From: Bacteroides faecium
GTDB taxonomy: Bacteria > Bacteroidota > Bacteroidia > Bacteroidales > Bacteroidaceae
Assembly: GCF_012113595.1 (NCBI RefSeq)
Contig: NZ_CP050831.1
Location: 5,766,001-5,830,000 of the forward strand
Direction of reading: 5' to 3'
Length of the DNA stretch: 64,000 bases
Shown here: positions 40,528-48,727 of the stretch, piece after piece
Position numbering within the stretch: the first letter of the stretch is position 1
Layout: each line of letters starts with the position of its first letter
Translations under genes and position numbers: made by a program
Notes under the pieces: generated by a model
Told to the model about the DNA's origin: nothing
Database searches by the model: none
The model's input: the letters and a program-made list of their open reading frames with translations, nothing else

Positions 40528-41733
40528 ATGGTACAAAATCAGGAACAACCCGTAGGAAAAATTACATTTTCCATCTTAATCGCATTAAGTCTTTCACACT
40601 GCCTCAATGACCTTTTACAGTCCGTTGTTTCAGCAGCTTATCCGCTATTCAAAGATGATTTAGGATTGAGTTTCGCGCAAATCGGTCTTATCACACTGGT
40701 TTATCAGCTATCGGCTTCGGTCTTTCAACCGATTACCGGAATTATCTTTGATAAATATCCCGTCGCATGGTCGTTGCCTATCGGAATGAGCTTTACAATG
40801 GTAGGTTTGGTGAGTTTGGCATTTTCCGATAATCTGTATTGGATATTGCTATCTGTGTTCTTAATCGGAATCGGTTCTTCGGTGCTTCACCCGGAAGCTT
40901 CCCGCATCACGTTCCTTGCTTCAGGTGGCAAGCGGGGATTGGCACAATCACTTTTTCAGGTAGGCGGCAATTTCGGTGGTTCGTTAGGACCTTTATTGGT
41001 GGCTTTGTTGGTTGCCCCTTATGGAAGACAGCATCTTTTCATATTTGCATTTGTAGCGGTTGCAGCTATCGGAGTCATGTATCCGATTTGCAAATGGTAT
41101 AAATCTTATCTGAACCGGATGAAGGCTCAAACCGTCAGTGTAAAAACTCCGGTTCATCTTCCCCTGCCTATGGATAAGACGGCTATTACTATCGGTATAT
41201 TATTAATATTGATTTTCTCGAAATATATCTATATGGCGAGTCTGACCAGTTATTATACATTCTATCTGATTCATAAATTCAATGTTACGGTACAGGATTC
41301 GCAGCTATATTTATTTATTTTCTTAGTTGCTACTGCTATCGGAACACTGATTGGTGGTCCGGTAGGTGACCGTATTGGTCGGAAGTATGTCATTTGGGCT
41401 TCAATTTTGGGAGCTGCCCCGTTCAGTTTACTAATGCCACATGCTAATTTGATGTGGACTATTATCCTTAGCTTCTGTGTGGGATTGATGCTTTCTTCCG
41501 CTTTTCCCGCCATATTGCTTTATGCACAGGAATTGCTTCCTACCAAGCTCGGATTGATATCAGGGTTATTCTTTGGATTTGCATTCGGGGTGGCTGGTGT
41601 AGCATCTGCCGTACTCGGTAATTTAGCGGATAAAACGAGTATTGAATATGTATATAATATCTGTGCGTATATGCCACTGCTGGGATTGGTCACATTCTTT
41701 TTACCGAATTTGAAGAAGAAAAAGATTGGATAG
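40528..41733 (+). CDS. MFS exporter of the fosmidomycin-resistance (Fsr) type
   Basis: A 401-residue, 12-helix major-facilitator protein. Family blocks include SLSHCLNDLLQSVVSAAYPL in helix 1, the cytoplasmic loop FDKYPVAWSLPIG, HPEASRITFLASGGKRGLAQ in the helix 4 region, and GGPVGDRIGRKYVIWAS in the second half. This set is that of Fsr proteins, drug exporters that also include sugar-related members. The substrate cannot be determined. Monocistronic, with its own promoter and a strong terminator. Confidence 0.88.
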   Translation: MVQNQEQPVGKITFSILIALSLSHCLNDLLQSVVSAAYPLFKDDLGLSFAQIGLITLVYQLSASVFQPITGIIFDKYPVAWSLPIGMSFTMVGLVSLAFSDNLYWILLSVFLIGIGSSVLHPEASRITFLASGGKRGLAQSLFQVGGNFGGSLGPLLVALLVAPYGRQHLFIFAFVAVAAIGVMYPICKWYKSYLNRMKAQTVSVKTPVHLPLPMDKTAITIGILLILIFSKYIYMASLTSYYTFYLIHKFNVTVQDSQLYLFIFLVATAIGTLIGGPVGDRIGRKYVIWASILGAAPFSLLMPHANLMWTIILSFCVGLMLSSAFPAILLYAQELLPTKLGLISGLFFGFAFGVAGVASAVLGNLADKTSIEYVYNICAYMPLLGLVTFFLPNLKKKKIG

Positions 41734-41741
41734 AAATCTAT

Positions 41742-41790
41742 ATAAATCGCCCCGCTATATGAATGATAATAGCAGGGCGATTTATTTATT
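41742..41790. terminator. Bidirectional terminator after the MFS gene
   Basis: ATAAATCGCCCCGCTAT (41742-41758) pairs with ATAGCAGGGCGATTTAT (41769-41785), with one mismatch, and lies between convergent genes. Confidence 0.85.
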
Positions 41791-41796
41791 CTAATA

Positions 41797-42123
41797 TTAG
41801 CGAAGCCTTCCTTTAGATTCCTGTTCCAAAGTCTTGGGATTACGGCGGGTATCCCAAAGGGCTATGATGAATACATTATCATTCATTACTGCATATATAA
41901 GTTTGCATAGTCTATCAACAGGAATAGAGCGCAATTCCATCTCTTTAAAATCTTCCAGCAAAGGCTCTACTTTTCCAAGAAATGGAAACTCACATAGATT
42001 CCGGGTAACATGTACAATTTGTTGTCTGAAAAGGCGGGCTTCTTTCATTGAAAACTGGACTTCAATATAGCAAAGAATATCTTCTAAATCATCCAATGCT
42101 TCATAATCCCATATTATTCCCAT
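41797..42123 (-). CDS. RelE/ParE-superfamily toxin
   Basis: A 108-residue toxin: YEALDDLEDILCYIEVQFSM, LCEFPFLGKVEPLLED, ELRSIPVDRLCKLIYAVMND and VFIIALWDTRRNPKTL. This is the ParE/RelE fold with the conserved C-terminal R-x-L-x(5)-Y and W-D-T-R-x-(N/D)-P blocks. The last motif is usual in ParE-type members. It overlaps the upstream antitoxin by 10 bp. Confidence 0.88.
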   Translation of the reverse strand: MGIIWDYEALDDLEDILCYIEVQFSMKEARLFRQQIVHVTRNLCEFPFLGKVEPLLEDFKEMELRSIPVDRLCKLIYAVMNDNVFIIALWDTRRNPKTLEQESKGRLR

Positions 42124-42380
42124 CGTTCTGTACGCTTCAGCATATCATCCTGTGAAGCATATTCTCCTTGTTTATAACGGACCAAAGCACTTTCTGCACG
42201 TTTTGTCATAGTCTCTGTCTCATAATTACAGGGAGATTTCACTTCCTGCTCTTTACGCATAATACGCGATTTACGACGCAAAGCTTTCAAAGCTTTTAAA
42301 GCCTCGGCGGTCAAATCGTCATCAGCAATAATAGCAGCCACTTCTTTGAGAAGTGAAGTTCTAAGTTCCATTGTAGACAT
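42114..42380 (-). CDS. Antitoxin of the ParE-type pair
   Basis: An 88-residue protein upstream of, and overlapping, the toxin. It opens MSTMELRTSLLKEVAAIIAD, contains a basic middle (ALRRKSRIMRKEQE) and ends in an acidic toxin-binding-like tail (YKQGEYASQDDMLKRTERWE). Assigned by position and size; the DNA-binding fold is not obvious. Confidence 0.8.
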   Translation of the reverse strand: MSTMELRTSLLKEVAAIIADDDLTAEALKALKALRRKSRIMRKEQEVKSPCNYETETMTKRAESALVRYKQGEYASQDDMLKRTERWE

Positions 42381-42473
42381 ATTATTATCTCCTTTCTTCG
42401 TGATACAAAGTTACAATAAAACAGTTACATAACCTACAAAGCTCATTATATTAACATATTTAATTGGAGATAA

Positions 42474-42511
42474 AAAACGACCGGTATGCGTCGTCACGAC
42501 GTATACCGGTC
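42474..42511 (-). terminator. Terminator of the susCD-like operon
   Basis: Sixteen-bp arms (42479-42494 and 42496-42511, one mismatch) form a near-perfect dyad. On the minus strand the stem is followed by TTTTTTA. It lies 44 bp beyond the SusD stop. Confidence 0.85.
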
Positions 42512-42554
42512 TACAAGTTAAGGTCAAAGTCAAAAAATTAAGAGAGTTATCTAT

Positions 42555-44036
42555 TTATAGGTTAGGGTTAGCGTTAATTTCTTTTTGTGGGATAGCATAC
42601 AGATAATAAGTGCTGTTCACTGTAAACGGTTTGCCATCCGGGAAACGAAGGAACCAATGTCCTAATGGATTCCGTTTGGCAAAGCTACCGTCTTCTTGCC
42701 AGCAATCCACTTCCGTTTTCTGTATTTCATCCGACAAAGCAGTACGTTCTACGGCTCTTTGGGTACGGAGTACATCGGTAATACCGAATCCTTCTCCCCA
42801 AAGTTCACGGCGGCGTTCCATCAGAATTTCGTTGACTACATCATCCTGTGATTTTCCCGTCACATCATAATCCCCTACTCCACGGGCATTGCGCAATGTA
42901 TTCAAAGGCGCTACAGCCTGATTCAATGCTACGCCATCACGGGCTTTCGCTTCAGCTTCAATCAGATACATTTCAGCAGAACGCATCAAGACCAAATCAG
43001 CCGTATCGTCCGCACGCATATGAAACTTTTTGTATCCTAAATATCCTTCGCGCATCCACTGAAACAGAGGGATACGAATATCGCCTTCGGTAAAAGTATC
43101 TTTCAAATGAGGGTCGGCCATGAAACTACTGTAAGCTCCAACGTATGTGGCATCCAAATAGTAGAAATTATAACTTGCATCCGATTGGGAAGGTATTTGA
43201 GGGAATCCCCATATCCATTCCTTATTGGAGACATTATTGAATCCTTCGTATTCGGCAGTGGTTGTCATCAGAGAATATCCTTCACGGGCGGCTTCTGCTG
43301 CTTTTGCCGCTTCTTCCCATTGTCCGGTCAGCAAGTAAGCACGAGCCAAAAGTCCGTTGACTACTGCTACATTCGGTTTGAACTTCTGATTATCACCGCT
43401 ACGGACATAGTTTTTCAAATAATCCTGTGCCAAAGTCAAATCATCGAAAATAAGCTGGTAAACCTGCGCCACTGTTGATTTTCCTTTCGGCACCGTTGAG
43501 CTATTACTCGGTTCAGTATAAATAGGAACACAAGGCGCATCTTTATCCTTCAAATAAGTAAACTGATAATGCTGTACCAGGTGCAGGTAGCAGAAAGCAC
43601 GTAAAGCTAATGCCTGTCCCTGCGCCTGACGGAGTTTTTCCGAATCCCCCTTGATGGAAATAGCAGTATTACAGTTATCTATCGTTTTATATATCAGATA
43701 CCAGGCAAACTCCGTTCTATTGTTTGAAGAAATAGCTACATCGTTGAACTGATAGGAAGAATTGAACCCATATTTCGGACGGGAAACAACATCACTTGCC
43801 ATCATATCATCCTGGCACTGAAGTGCACGATAACCGATATTGGCATAAGTACTTGAATAATCGAACAGATTATACCAGGCACCGTTCACAAGTGCTTCCG
43901 CATTTTCGGGCACAGGCACTTTTTCGGAACTTACTGCATCTGTCGGGTCTGTATCCAAAAAGCTGCTATTACAGCTCGTTGCCAAAAAGAGAGTGGCAAC
44001 GGCTGCCAGAATAGATTGTATTTTTATTTTTCTCAT
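42555..44036 (-). CDS. SusD/RagB-family surface lipoprotein
   Basis: A 493-residue lipoprotein (signal ends at LFLATSCNSSF, Cys22) with the SusD helical TPR framework (ENAEALVNGAWYNLFDYSST, LRQAQGQALALRAFCYLHLV, LVLMRSAEMYLIEAEAKARD, EILMERRRELWGEGFGITDV). SusD-type proteins cap the SusC-type transporter and capture glycans or other large nutrients at the cell surface. The pair has no adjacent glycoside hydrolase, sulfatase or sensor, so the substrate is open. Confidence 0.95.
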   Translation of the reverse strand: MRKIKIQSILAAVATLFLATSCNSSFLDTDPTDAVSSEKVPVPENAEALVNGAWYNLFDYSSTYANIGYRALQCQDDMMASDVVSRPKYGFNSSYQFNDVAISSNNRTEFAWYLIYKTIDNCNTAISIKGDSEKLRQAQGQALALRAFCYLHLVQHYQFTYLKDKDAPCVPIYTEPSNSSTVPKGKSTVAQVYQLIFDDLTLAQDYLKNYVRSGDNQKFKPNVAVVNGLLARAYLLTGQWEEAAKAAEAAREGYSLMTTTAEYEGFNNVSNKEWIWGFPQIPSQSDASYNFYYLDATYVGAYSSFMADPHLKDTFTEGDIRIPLFQWMREGYLGYKKFHMRADDTADLVLMRSAEMYLIEAEAKARDGVALNQAVAPLNTLRNARGVGDYDVTGKSQDDVVNEILMERRRELWGEGFGITDVLRTQRAVERTALSDEIQKTEVDCWQEDGSFAKRNPLGHWFLRFPDGKPFTVNSTYYLYAIPQKEINANPNL

Positions 44037-44050
44037 AATTTAGTCTGAAT

Positions 44051-47000
44051 TTAGAAAGCAACGTTAATACCTCCGGAGATGGTTCGCATAGCCGGATAGC
44101 GATAATAAGTAATACCTGTAATTCCCTGCTCAGGGTCTAATCCCTGATTCCGGTGGATAGTAAATAAGTTATCTCCCTGCACATATACTTGCACACTGCT
44201 CAATGACAATTTACTAATCCATTGCTTGGGTAAGTTGTAAGAGAGCGTCAGGTTCTTCAATCGCATATAGGAGTTGTTTTGTAAGAAGCGGGTGGATGCC
44301 GAGTTCCAATTGTTAGAGGTTGTACTCAAAGCAGGAACATCGGTATCCCGGTTTTCCGGTGTCCAACGTCGCAGAATTTCTGTCGACCAATCACGTCCTT
44401 CCAAACTACCGTTGTGCAGAATCATTGTAATATCACGGTTGTAGATATATCCGCCAATGCTGTAAGCAAAGATAGCAGAGAGGTCGAATCCTTTCCAGGA
44501 AAGTGACGTATTGAATCCGCCATATACTTTCGGAAGAGACGATTTGTTGACATAATAATAATCAGCCGAAGCGTAATCATTCGTGGTGATACGTTTTCCT
44601 GTCGGGTTGTGGTTGGCATCTTCCTCGTCCATATACCACAATGGGTCTCCATTCTCAGGGTCTACGCCTGCCCATTCTTTCATATAGAAATCATAAACAG
44701 AGCGACCTACCTGGAGCTTGTTCACACCGCTTTGCGGCATATCTTTCAATGGAAGGTCTGTCACCTTATTCTTATAGTGAGTGAGGTTCATACCCAGTTT
44801 CCATACCCAACCGTTCTGATTGATAATCGTTCCGTTAAGTACCAGTTCTATACCCGTATTCTTCAAAGCTCCTACATTCTCGTCAATAGAACCATATCCC
44901 AAAGAGGGAGCTATCGGACGGGAATAAAGCAAGTCTTTCGAACGACGTGTAAAGAAGTCGAACGAACCGGAGAAGCGATTGTTAAACAGAGAGAAGTCAA
45001 TACCGACGTTAAAGTTCAGGTTCGTTTCCCATTTCAGGTTCGGAGTTGCCATACGGTCGGAGACTAATGCATTCTCGCCCAAATTGGAGACGATACTATA
45101 AAGTCCCTTACTTGCATAGTAAGTACCGAGGTTATCATTTCCCTGTGCACCGTAGCTCATTTTCAGAGTCAAGGCAGACAGCCAGTCGGAAGTGCTTGCC
45201 ATAAACTCTTCACGGTCGATACGCCAGGAAGTACCCAATGACCAGAAATTACCCCAACGAGTCTCCGGCGCAAAGCGTGAAGAACCGTCGCGACGGTAAG
45301 ACGCTGAGAAGAAATATTTATTCTGATAGTCGTAGAGCAGTTGGGTAAGATAGCCGACCAGCGCATAGTCTATGCGATACCCCGAACCACCGGTCAACTG
45401 TGAGCCGACTACCAGTTCCGGCATATCGGGCTGCGCCATTTTAGAACGTGACGCAGTCAGTTCATCATAACGATAAGAATACGCTTCCATACCGGCAAGG
45501 ACATTGAAATGATGTTCACCAATCGTCTTGTCATAAGTGGCAATATTATTCCATGTCCAGGAGAAAGTACGGGTATTCATCCGGCTGACGCCGCCACCGT
45601 TTTCCTTAGCCGGGCCCAGTTTGGGATTTGTATAGTCCAATGTATTATAGTTAATCAAATCGAAGTTGAAACTTGTCTTGAATTTCAATCCTTCGATAAT
45701 CGTAGCTTCCAGGAAAGTACGGCCGGAAACTTCATCTTTCATACGTTCCGACTTATCCAGAGGCAAAGTAGCGGGCAAGTTCCAGTTAGCCATAGAACCG
45801 GAAGGACGATACGAACCGAAATCATAAATACGGTCTCCGCTTTCATCCAGTTTGTAACTACCGTCGGTATTCATTTCATAAATCGGATAAAAACCCGGCA
45901 TGGTACGTCCGGCTGTAATCACGTTACTCGTTTTGGAGTCGGAAGAAACCGGATAATTCTGCATGGAATGGGCAAAACTCAAGTTGACACCGCCTTTCAA
46001 CCAGGAAGTTATTTCACTGGTGATGTTGGAACGCAGGTTGAAACGTTGATAACCGGATTCGAGGGCGATACCTTTGTCATTCAGATATCCGGCGGAGAAG
46101 AAATACTGATTGGCCTTTCCACCACCGGAAACACTCAGGTTCAGTTCTGTGCGAAGTGCCTGTTGCTCCATAGCGTCGCTCCAATTAGAATCCCATAATG
46201 GGTAGGCACCTTCTATCAGTTTACCGTCCGTGCCGACCGGTTGTGCATATTGCGGGCCGTAAGGATTAGGCCCTCCACCCATTAATTTCGTAACCAAATC
46301 TTTGGAAGCCTGTGCCGCGGCAGTTGCCGGTGTGTAGTCAGAGCTTTTGGCATACTGATTGCGAAGCGCTTCCCAATATAATTCAAAATATTGGTTCGTG
46401 CTGACACGGTCGTAGTCGCGGACTGCGCGGTTGGAACCTCCTAAAGACGCTTTCACTTTTACCGTTGCTTTCGAGTTCTGTTCGCCTTGCTTGGTAGTGA
46501 TAATAATCACACCATTCGCGCCACGGGAACCGTATAGGGCGGCAGACGCGGCATCTTTCAGAACAGTCATCGAAGATATATCATCGGGATTGATGGAGTT
46601 CACACTCCCATCAAACGGGACACCGTCCACCACATAAAGCGGAGCACTGGAAGCGTTGATAGAACCGATACCACGAATACGGATTTCAGCATCCGTACCC
46701 GGCTGGCCGCTTGCCGCACTTGCCTGCACACCGGACACGGTACCTTCCAATACACGCGATACGCTGGAAGTCTGCAACTTTTCAATTTCCCCTGCCTTCA
46801 TAGTCGAAGCAGCTCCGGTAAAACTATATTTCTTGGCAGTGGCATATGCTACTACCATCACCTCGTCCAGTTCTTTACTTTCTGATTCCAAGGCAACATT
46901 TATCACATTTCGGTTGTTTACCGGTTGTTCTACTGTGCGCATCCCTACAAAACGGAATACCAAAGTGCCGGTAGCCGGAGCTTCGACAGAGTAATTTCCA

Positions 47001-47179
47001 TCAATATCGGTGATTGTGCCTGAAGATGCTCCTTTCAATTGTACAGATACACCAGGCAAGGGCTCTCCTTCAGAGGTCACCGTACCCGTCACGCGTTTCT
47101 CCTGCTGTGCTTCCGCATACAATATATTCCCTGCAAGAAGCAAAAGAGACGCTGCTAATAAACGTAAATAGATTCTCAT
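44051..47179 (-). CDS. SusC/RagA-family TonB-linked outer-membrane transporter
   Basis: A 1042-residue transporter: signal peptide (1-24), CarboxypepD_reg-like domain (about 28-110, VTGTVTSEGEPLPGVSVQLK), plug (about 115-230, AASTMKAGEIEKLQTSSVSR, YVVDGVPFDGSVNSINPDD, GSRGANGVIIITTKQG), and a large barrel to the C-terminal aromatic residue. Its start faces the DUF4421 gene across 120 bp. It forms a unit with the SusD gene 14 bp downstream. The N-terminal extension of sigma-factor-coupled versions is absent. Confidence 0.95.
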   Translation of the reverse strand: MRIYLRLLAASLLLLAGNILYAEAQQEKRVTGTVTSEGEPLPGVSVQLKGASSGTITDIDGNYSVEAPATGTLVFRFVGMRTVEQPVNNRNVINVALESESKELDEVMVVAYATAKKYSFTGAASTMKAGEIEKLQTSSVSRVLEGTVSGVQASAASGQPGTDAEIRIRGIGSINASSAPLYVVDGVPFDGSVNSINPDDISSMTVLKDAASAALYGSRGANGVIIITTKQGEQNSKATVKVKASLGGSNRAVRDYDRVSTNQYFELYWEALRNQYAKSSDYTPATAAAQASKDLVTKLMGGGPNPYGPQYAQPVGTDGKLIEGAYPLWDSNWSDAMEQQALRTELNLSVSGGGKANQYFFSAGYLNDKGIALESGYQRFNLRSNITSEITSWLKGGVNLSFAHSMQNYPVSSDSKTSNVITAGRTMPGFYPIYEMNTDGSYKLDESGDRIYDFGSYRPSGSMANWNLPATLPLDKSERMKDEVSGRTFLEATIIEGLKFKTSFNFDLINYNTLDYTNPKLGPAKENGGGVSRMNTRTFSWTWNNIATYDKTIGEHHFNVLAGMEAYSYRYDELTASRSKMAQPDMPELVVGSQLTGGSGYRIDYALVGYLTQLLYDYQNKYFFSASYRRDGSSRFAPETRWGNFWSLGTSWRIDREEFMASTSDWLSALTLKMSYGAQGNDNLGTYYASKGLYSIVSNLGENALVSDRMATPNLKWETNLNFNVGIDFSLFNNRFSGSFDFFTRRSKDLLYSRPIAPSLGYGSIDENVGALKNTGIELVLNGTIINQNGWVWKLGMNLTHYKNKVTDLPLKDMPQSGVNKLQVGRSVYDFYMKEWAGVDPENGDPLWYMDEEDANHNPTGKRITTNDYASADYYYVNKSSLPKVYGGFNTSLSWKGFDLSAIFAYSIGGYIYNRDITMILHNGSLEGRDWSTEILRRWTPENRDTDVPALSTTSNNWNSASTRFLQNNSYMRLKNLTLSYNLPKQWISKLSLSSVQVYVQGDNLFTIHRNQGLDPEQGITGITYYRYPAMRTISGGINVAF

Positions 47180-47338
47180 AATTTTGTGGCTTAATATTTA
47201 TTTGCTAGCTGTACTAACAGTATATAGAAGTTTTTTGTTTAGGAAACGAAACATTTTTTAGAAGATTGCTAGTATAAATCAACGAAAGGTAGTACATTCG
47301 TGAAACCAAAGACATTCATAACGGCTACGAAGAATCGC

Positions 47339-48454
47339 ATGGTAAGACAGATTGTTTTATATATTTCCCTGTTATTGTCGCTCTCCTTACAGGCACAACC
47401 TGGAAAGGAGAATATTTCCGTAGCCGACAGTGTGCAGGGAGATTCGGCAAATATCGCCAAACCCGGTGCTTTCAAGAGAGCCATCAAGAAATTCATGAAT
47501 TTCAGTGATTTCGATACGCTTTACATCAGTCCCAACCGATATAATTATGCGCTGATGGTCACCCATTTCAGCAACTTTGAATATTACTCGGTCACCAGCG
47601 AACTTCCCCAACCTCAGAAACTTAGCTTCTCGCCTAATCCGCACAACAAGATTGGATTGTACTTCGGTTGGAGATGGATTTTCCTGGGATGGTCTGTCGA
47701 TGTCGATGATATTTATCGGAAGACAAACCGGAAGAACAGAGGGACAGAATTTGATTTAAGCCTTTATAGCTCCAAGTTAGGGGTGGACATCTTCTACCGC
47801 CGCACGGGTAATAATTATAAGATTCATAAAATCAGGGGATTCTCGGATGAGATTCCGTCCAATTATTCAGAGAACTTCAATGGCCTGAAAGTAGATATAA
47901 AAGGATTGAATTTATACTACATCTTCAATAACCGGAAATTCTCTTATCCGGCTGCTTTCAGTCAGTCCACCAATCAACGGCGCAATGCGGGGACATTTAT
48001 TGCAGGTTTTTCCATATCAAAACACAATCTCGATTTTGACTATCTGCAATTACCGGAACATATACAAGCGAATATGAATCCCGGAATGAAAGTCAATAAG
48101 ATAAAATATACCAATGCCAATATCAGCTTCGGCTATGCGTACAACTGGGTATTTGCACGCAACTGCCTGGCTTGCCTGTCTCTGACTCCCGCTATTGCCT
48201 ATAAAGCTTCCGATGTAGACGCGGAAACTCATGAAGGAAAAACATGGTACGGCAAGCTGAATCTCGATTTCCTGCTTCGTGCAGGCGTGGTCTATAATAA
48301 CGGAAAGTATTTCGTAGGTTCTTCTTTCGTTGGGAAAAACTACAATTATCACCGCAATAATTTCTCTTTGGATAATGGCTTCGGAACTCTCCAGGTATAT
48401 GCCGGATTCAACTTCAATCTGCGCAAGGAATACAGGAAAAAGAAATCGAAGTAG
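47339..48454 (+). CDS. DUF4421 outer-membrane-type protein
   Basis: A 371-residue exported protein. The signal peptide MVRQIVLYISLLLSLSLQAQ starts at ATG 47339; an in-frame GTG at 47300 would add 13 residues but is less likely, as it precedes the signal peptide. The rest is strand-rich (NRYNYALMVTHFSNFEYYSV, KIGLYFGWRWIFLGWSVDVD, FEVGSSFVGKNYNYHRN-like strands) and ends in a barrel-like pattern, the features of DUF4421. Role unknown. A weak TACATTCG element lies at 47293-47300. Confidence 0.75.
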   Translation: MVRQIVLYISLLLSLSLQAQPGKENISVADSVQGDSANIAKPGAFKRAIKKFMNFSDFDTLYISPNRYNYALMVTHFSNFEYYSVTSELPQPQKLSFSPNPHNKIGLYFGWRWIFLGWSVDVDDIYRKTNRKNRGTEFDLSLYSSKLGVDIFYRRTGNNYKIHKIRGFSDEIPSNYSENFNGLKVDIKGLNLYYIFNNRKFSYPAAFSQSTNQRRNAGTFIAGFSISKHNLDFDYLQLPEHIQANMNPGMKVNKIKYTNANISFGYAYNWVFARNCLACLSLTPAIAYKASDVDAETHEGKTWYGKLNLDFLLRAGVVYNNGKYFVGSSFVGKNYNYHRNNFSLDNGFGTLQVYAGFNFNLRKEYRKKKSK

Positions 48455-48500
48455 AAATATCAGAAACCGCCAAACTGTTTGCTTATCCAAAGAATCTTTG

Positions 48501-48508
48501 TACATTTG
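48501..48508 (+). promoter_or_regulatory. Putative -7 element of the biotin operon
   Basis: TACATTTG fits TAnnTTTG. Transcription from about 48515 would include the in-frame start at 48539. No BirA-like operator dyad was recognised around it. Confidence 0.5.
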
Positions 48509-48538
48509 CCGCGTTCTTTTCTTAAAAACAAGAATGAG

Positions 48539-48727
48539 ATGAAGCAACAACGCCACATACAGACCACACGCTCCCTTCTTTCCCGCTTCCGCTATTGGGG
48601 CAGGAAGAATTACGCCGCCTTTGCGAGTATGGGACGTGAATTCCAAATCGGTCATCTGCATATCAATGTAGTGGACGTTGCCCTTCGCAAGCAGAATGCT
48701 GCACAAACTATCCCTTATCATACATTT
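48539..48727 (+). other. In-frame 63-codon leader upstream of bioBA
   Basis: ATG 48539 opens a frame that runs without stop into the biotin synthase start at 48728. It codes a basic peptide (MKQQRHIQTTRSLLSRFRYW, then GRKNYAAFASMGREFQIGHL) that is not part of normal BioB. It may be an N-terminal extension, a separate short protein joined by mutation, or a translated leader. No database match is claimed. Confidence 0.45.

Noticed and set aside
42555..47179. Polysaccharide utilisation locus
   Set aside because: Only susC and susD homologues are present; no carbohydrate-active enzyme, sulfatase, SusE/F-like lipoprotein or dedicated regulator is adjacent.
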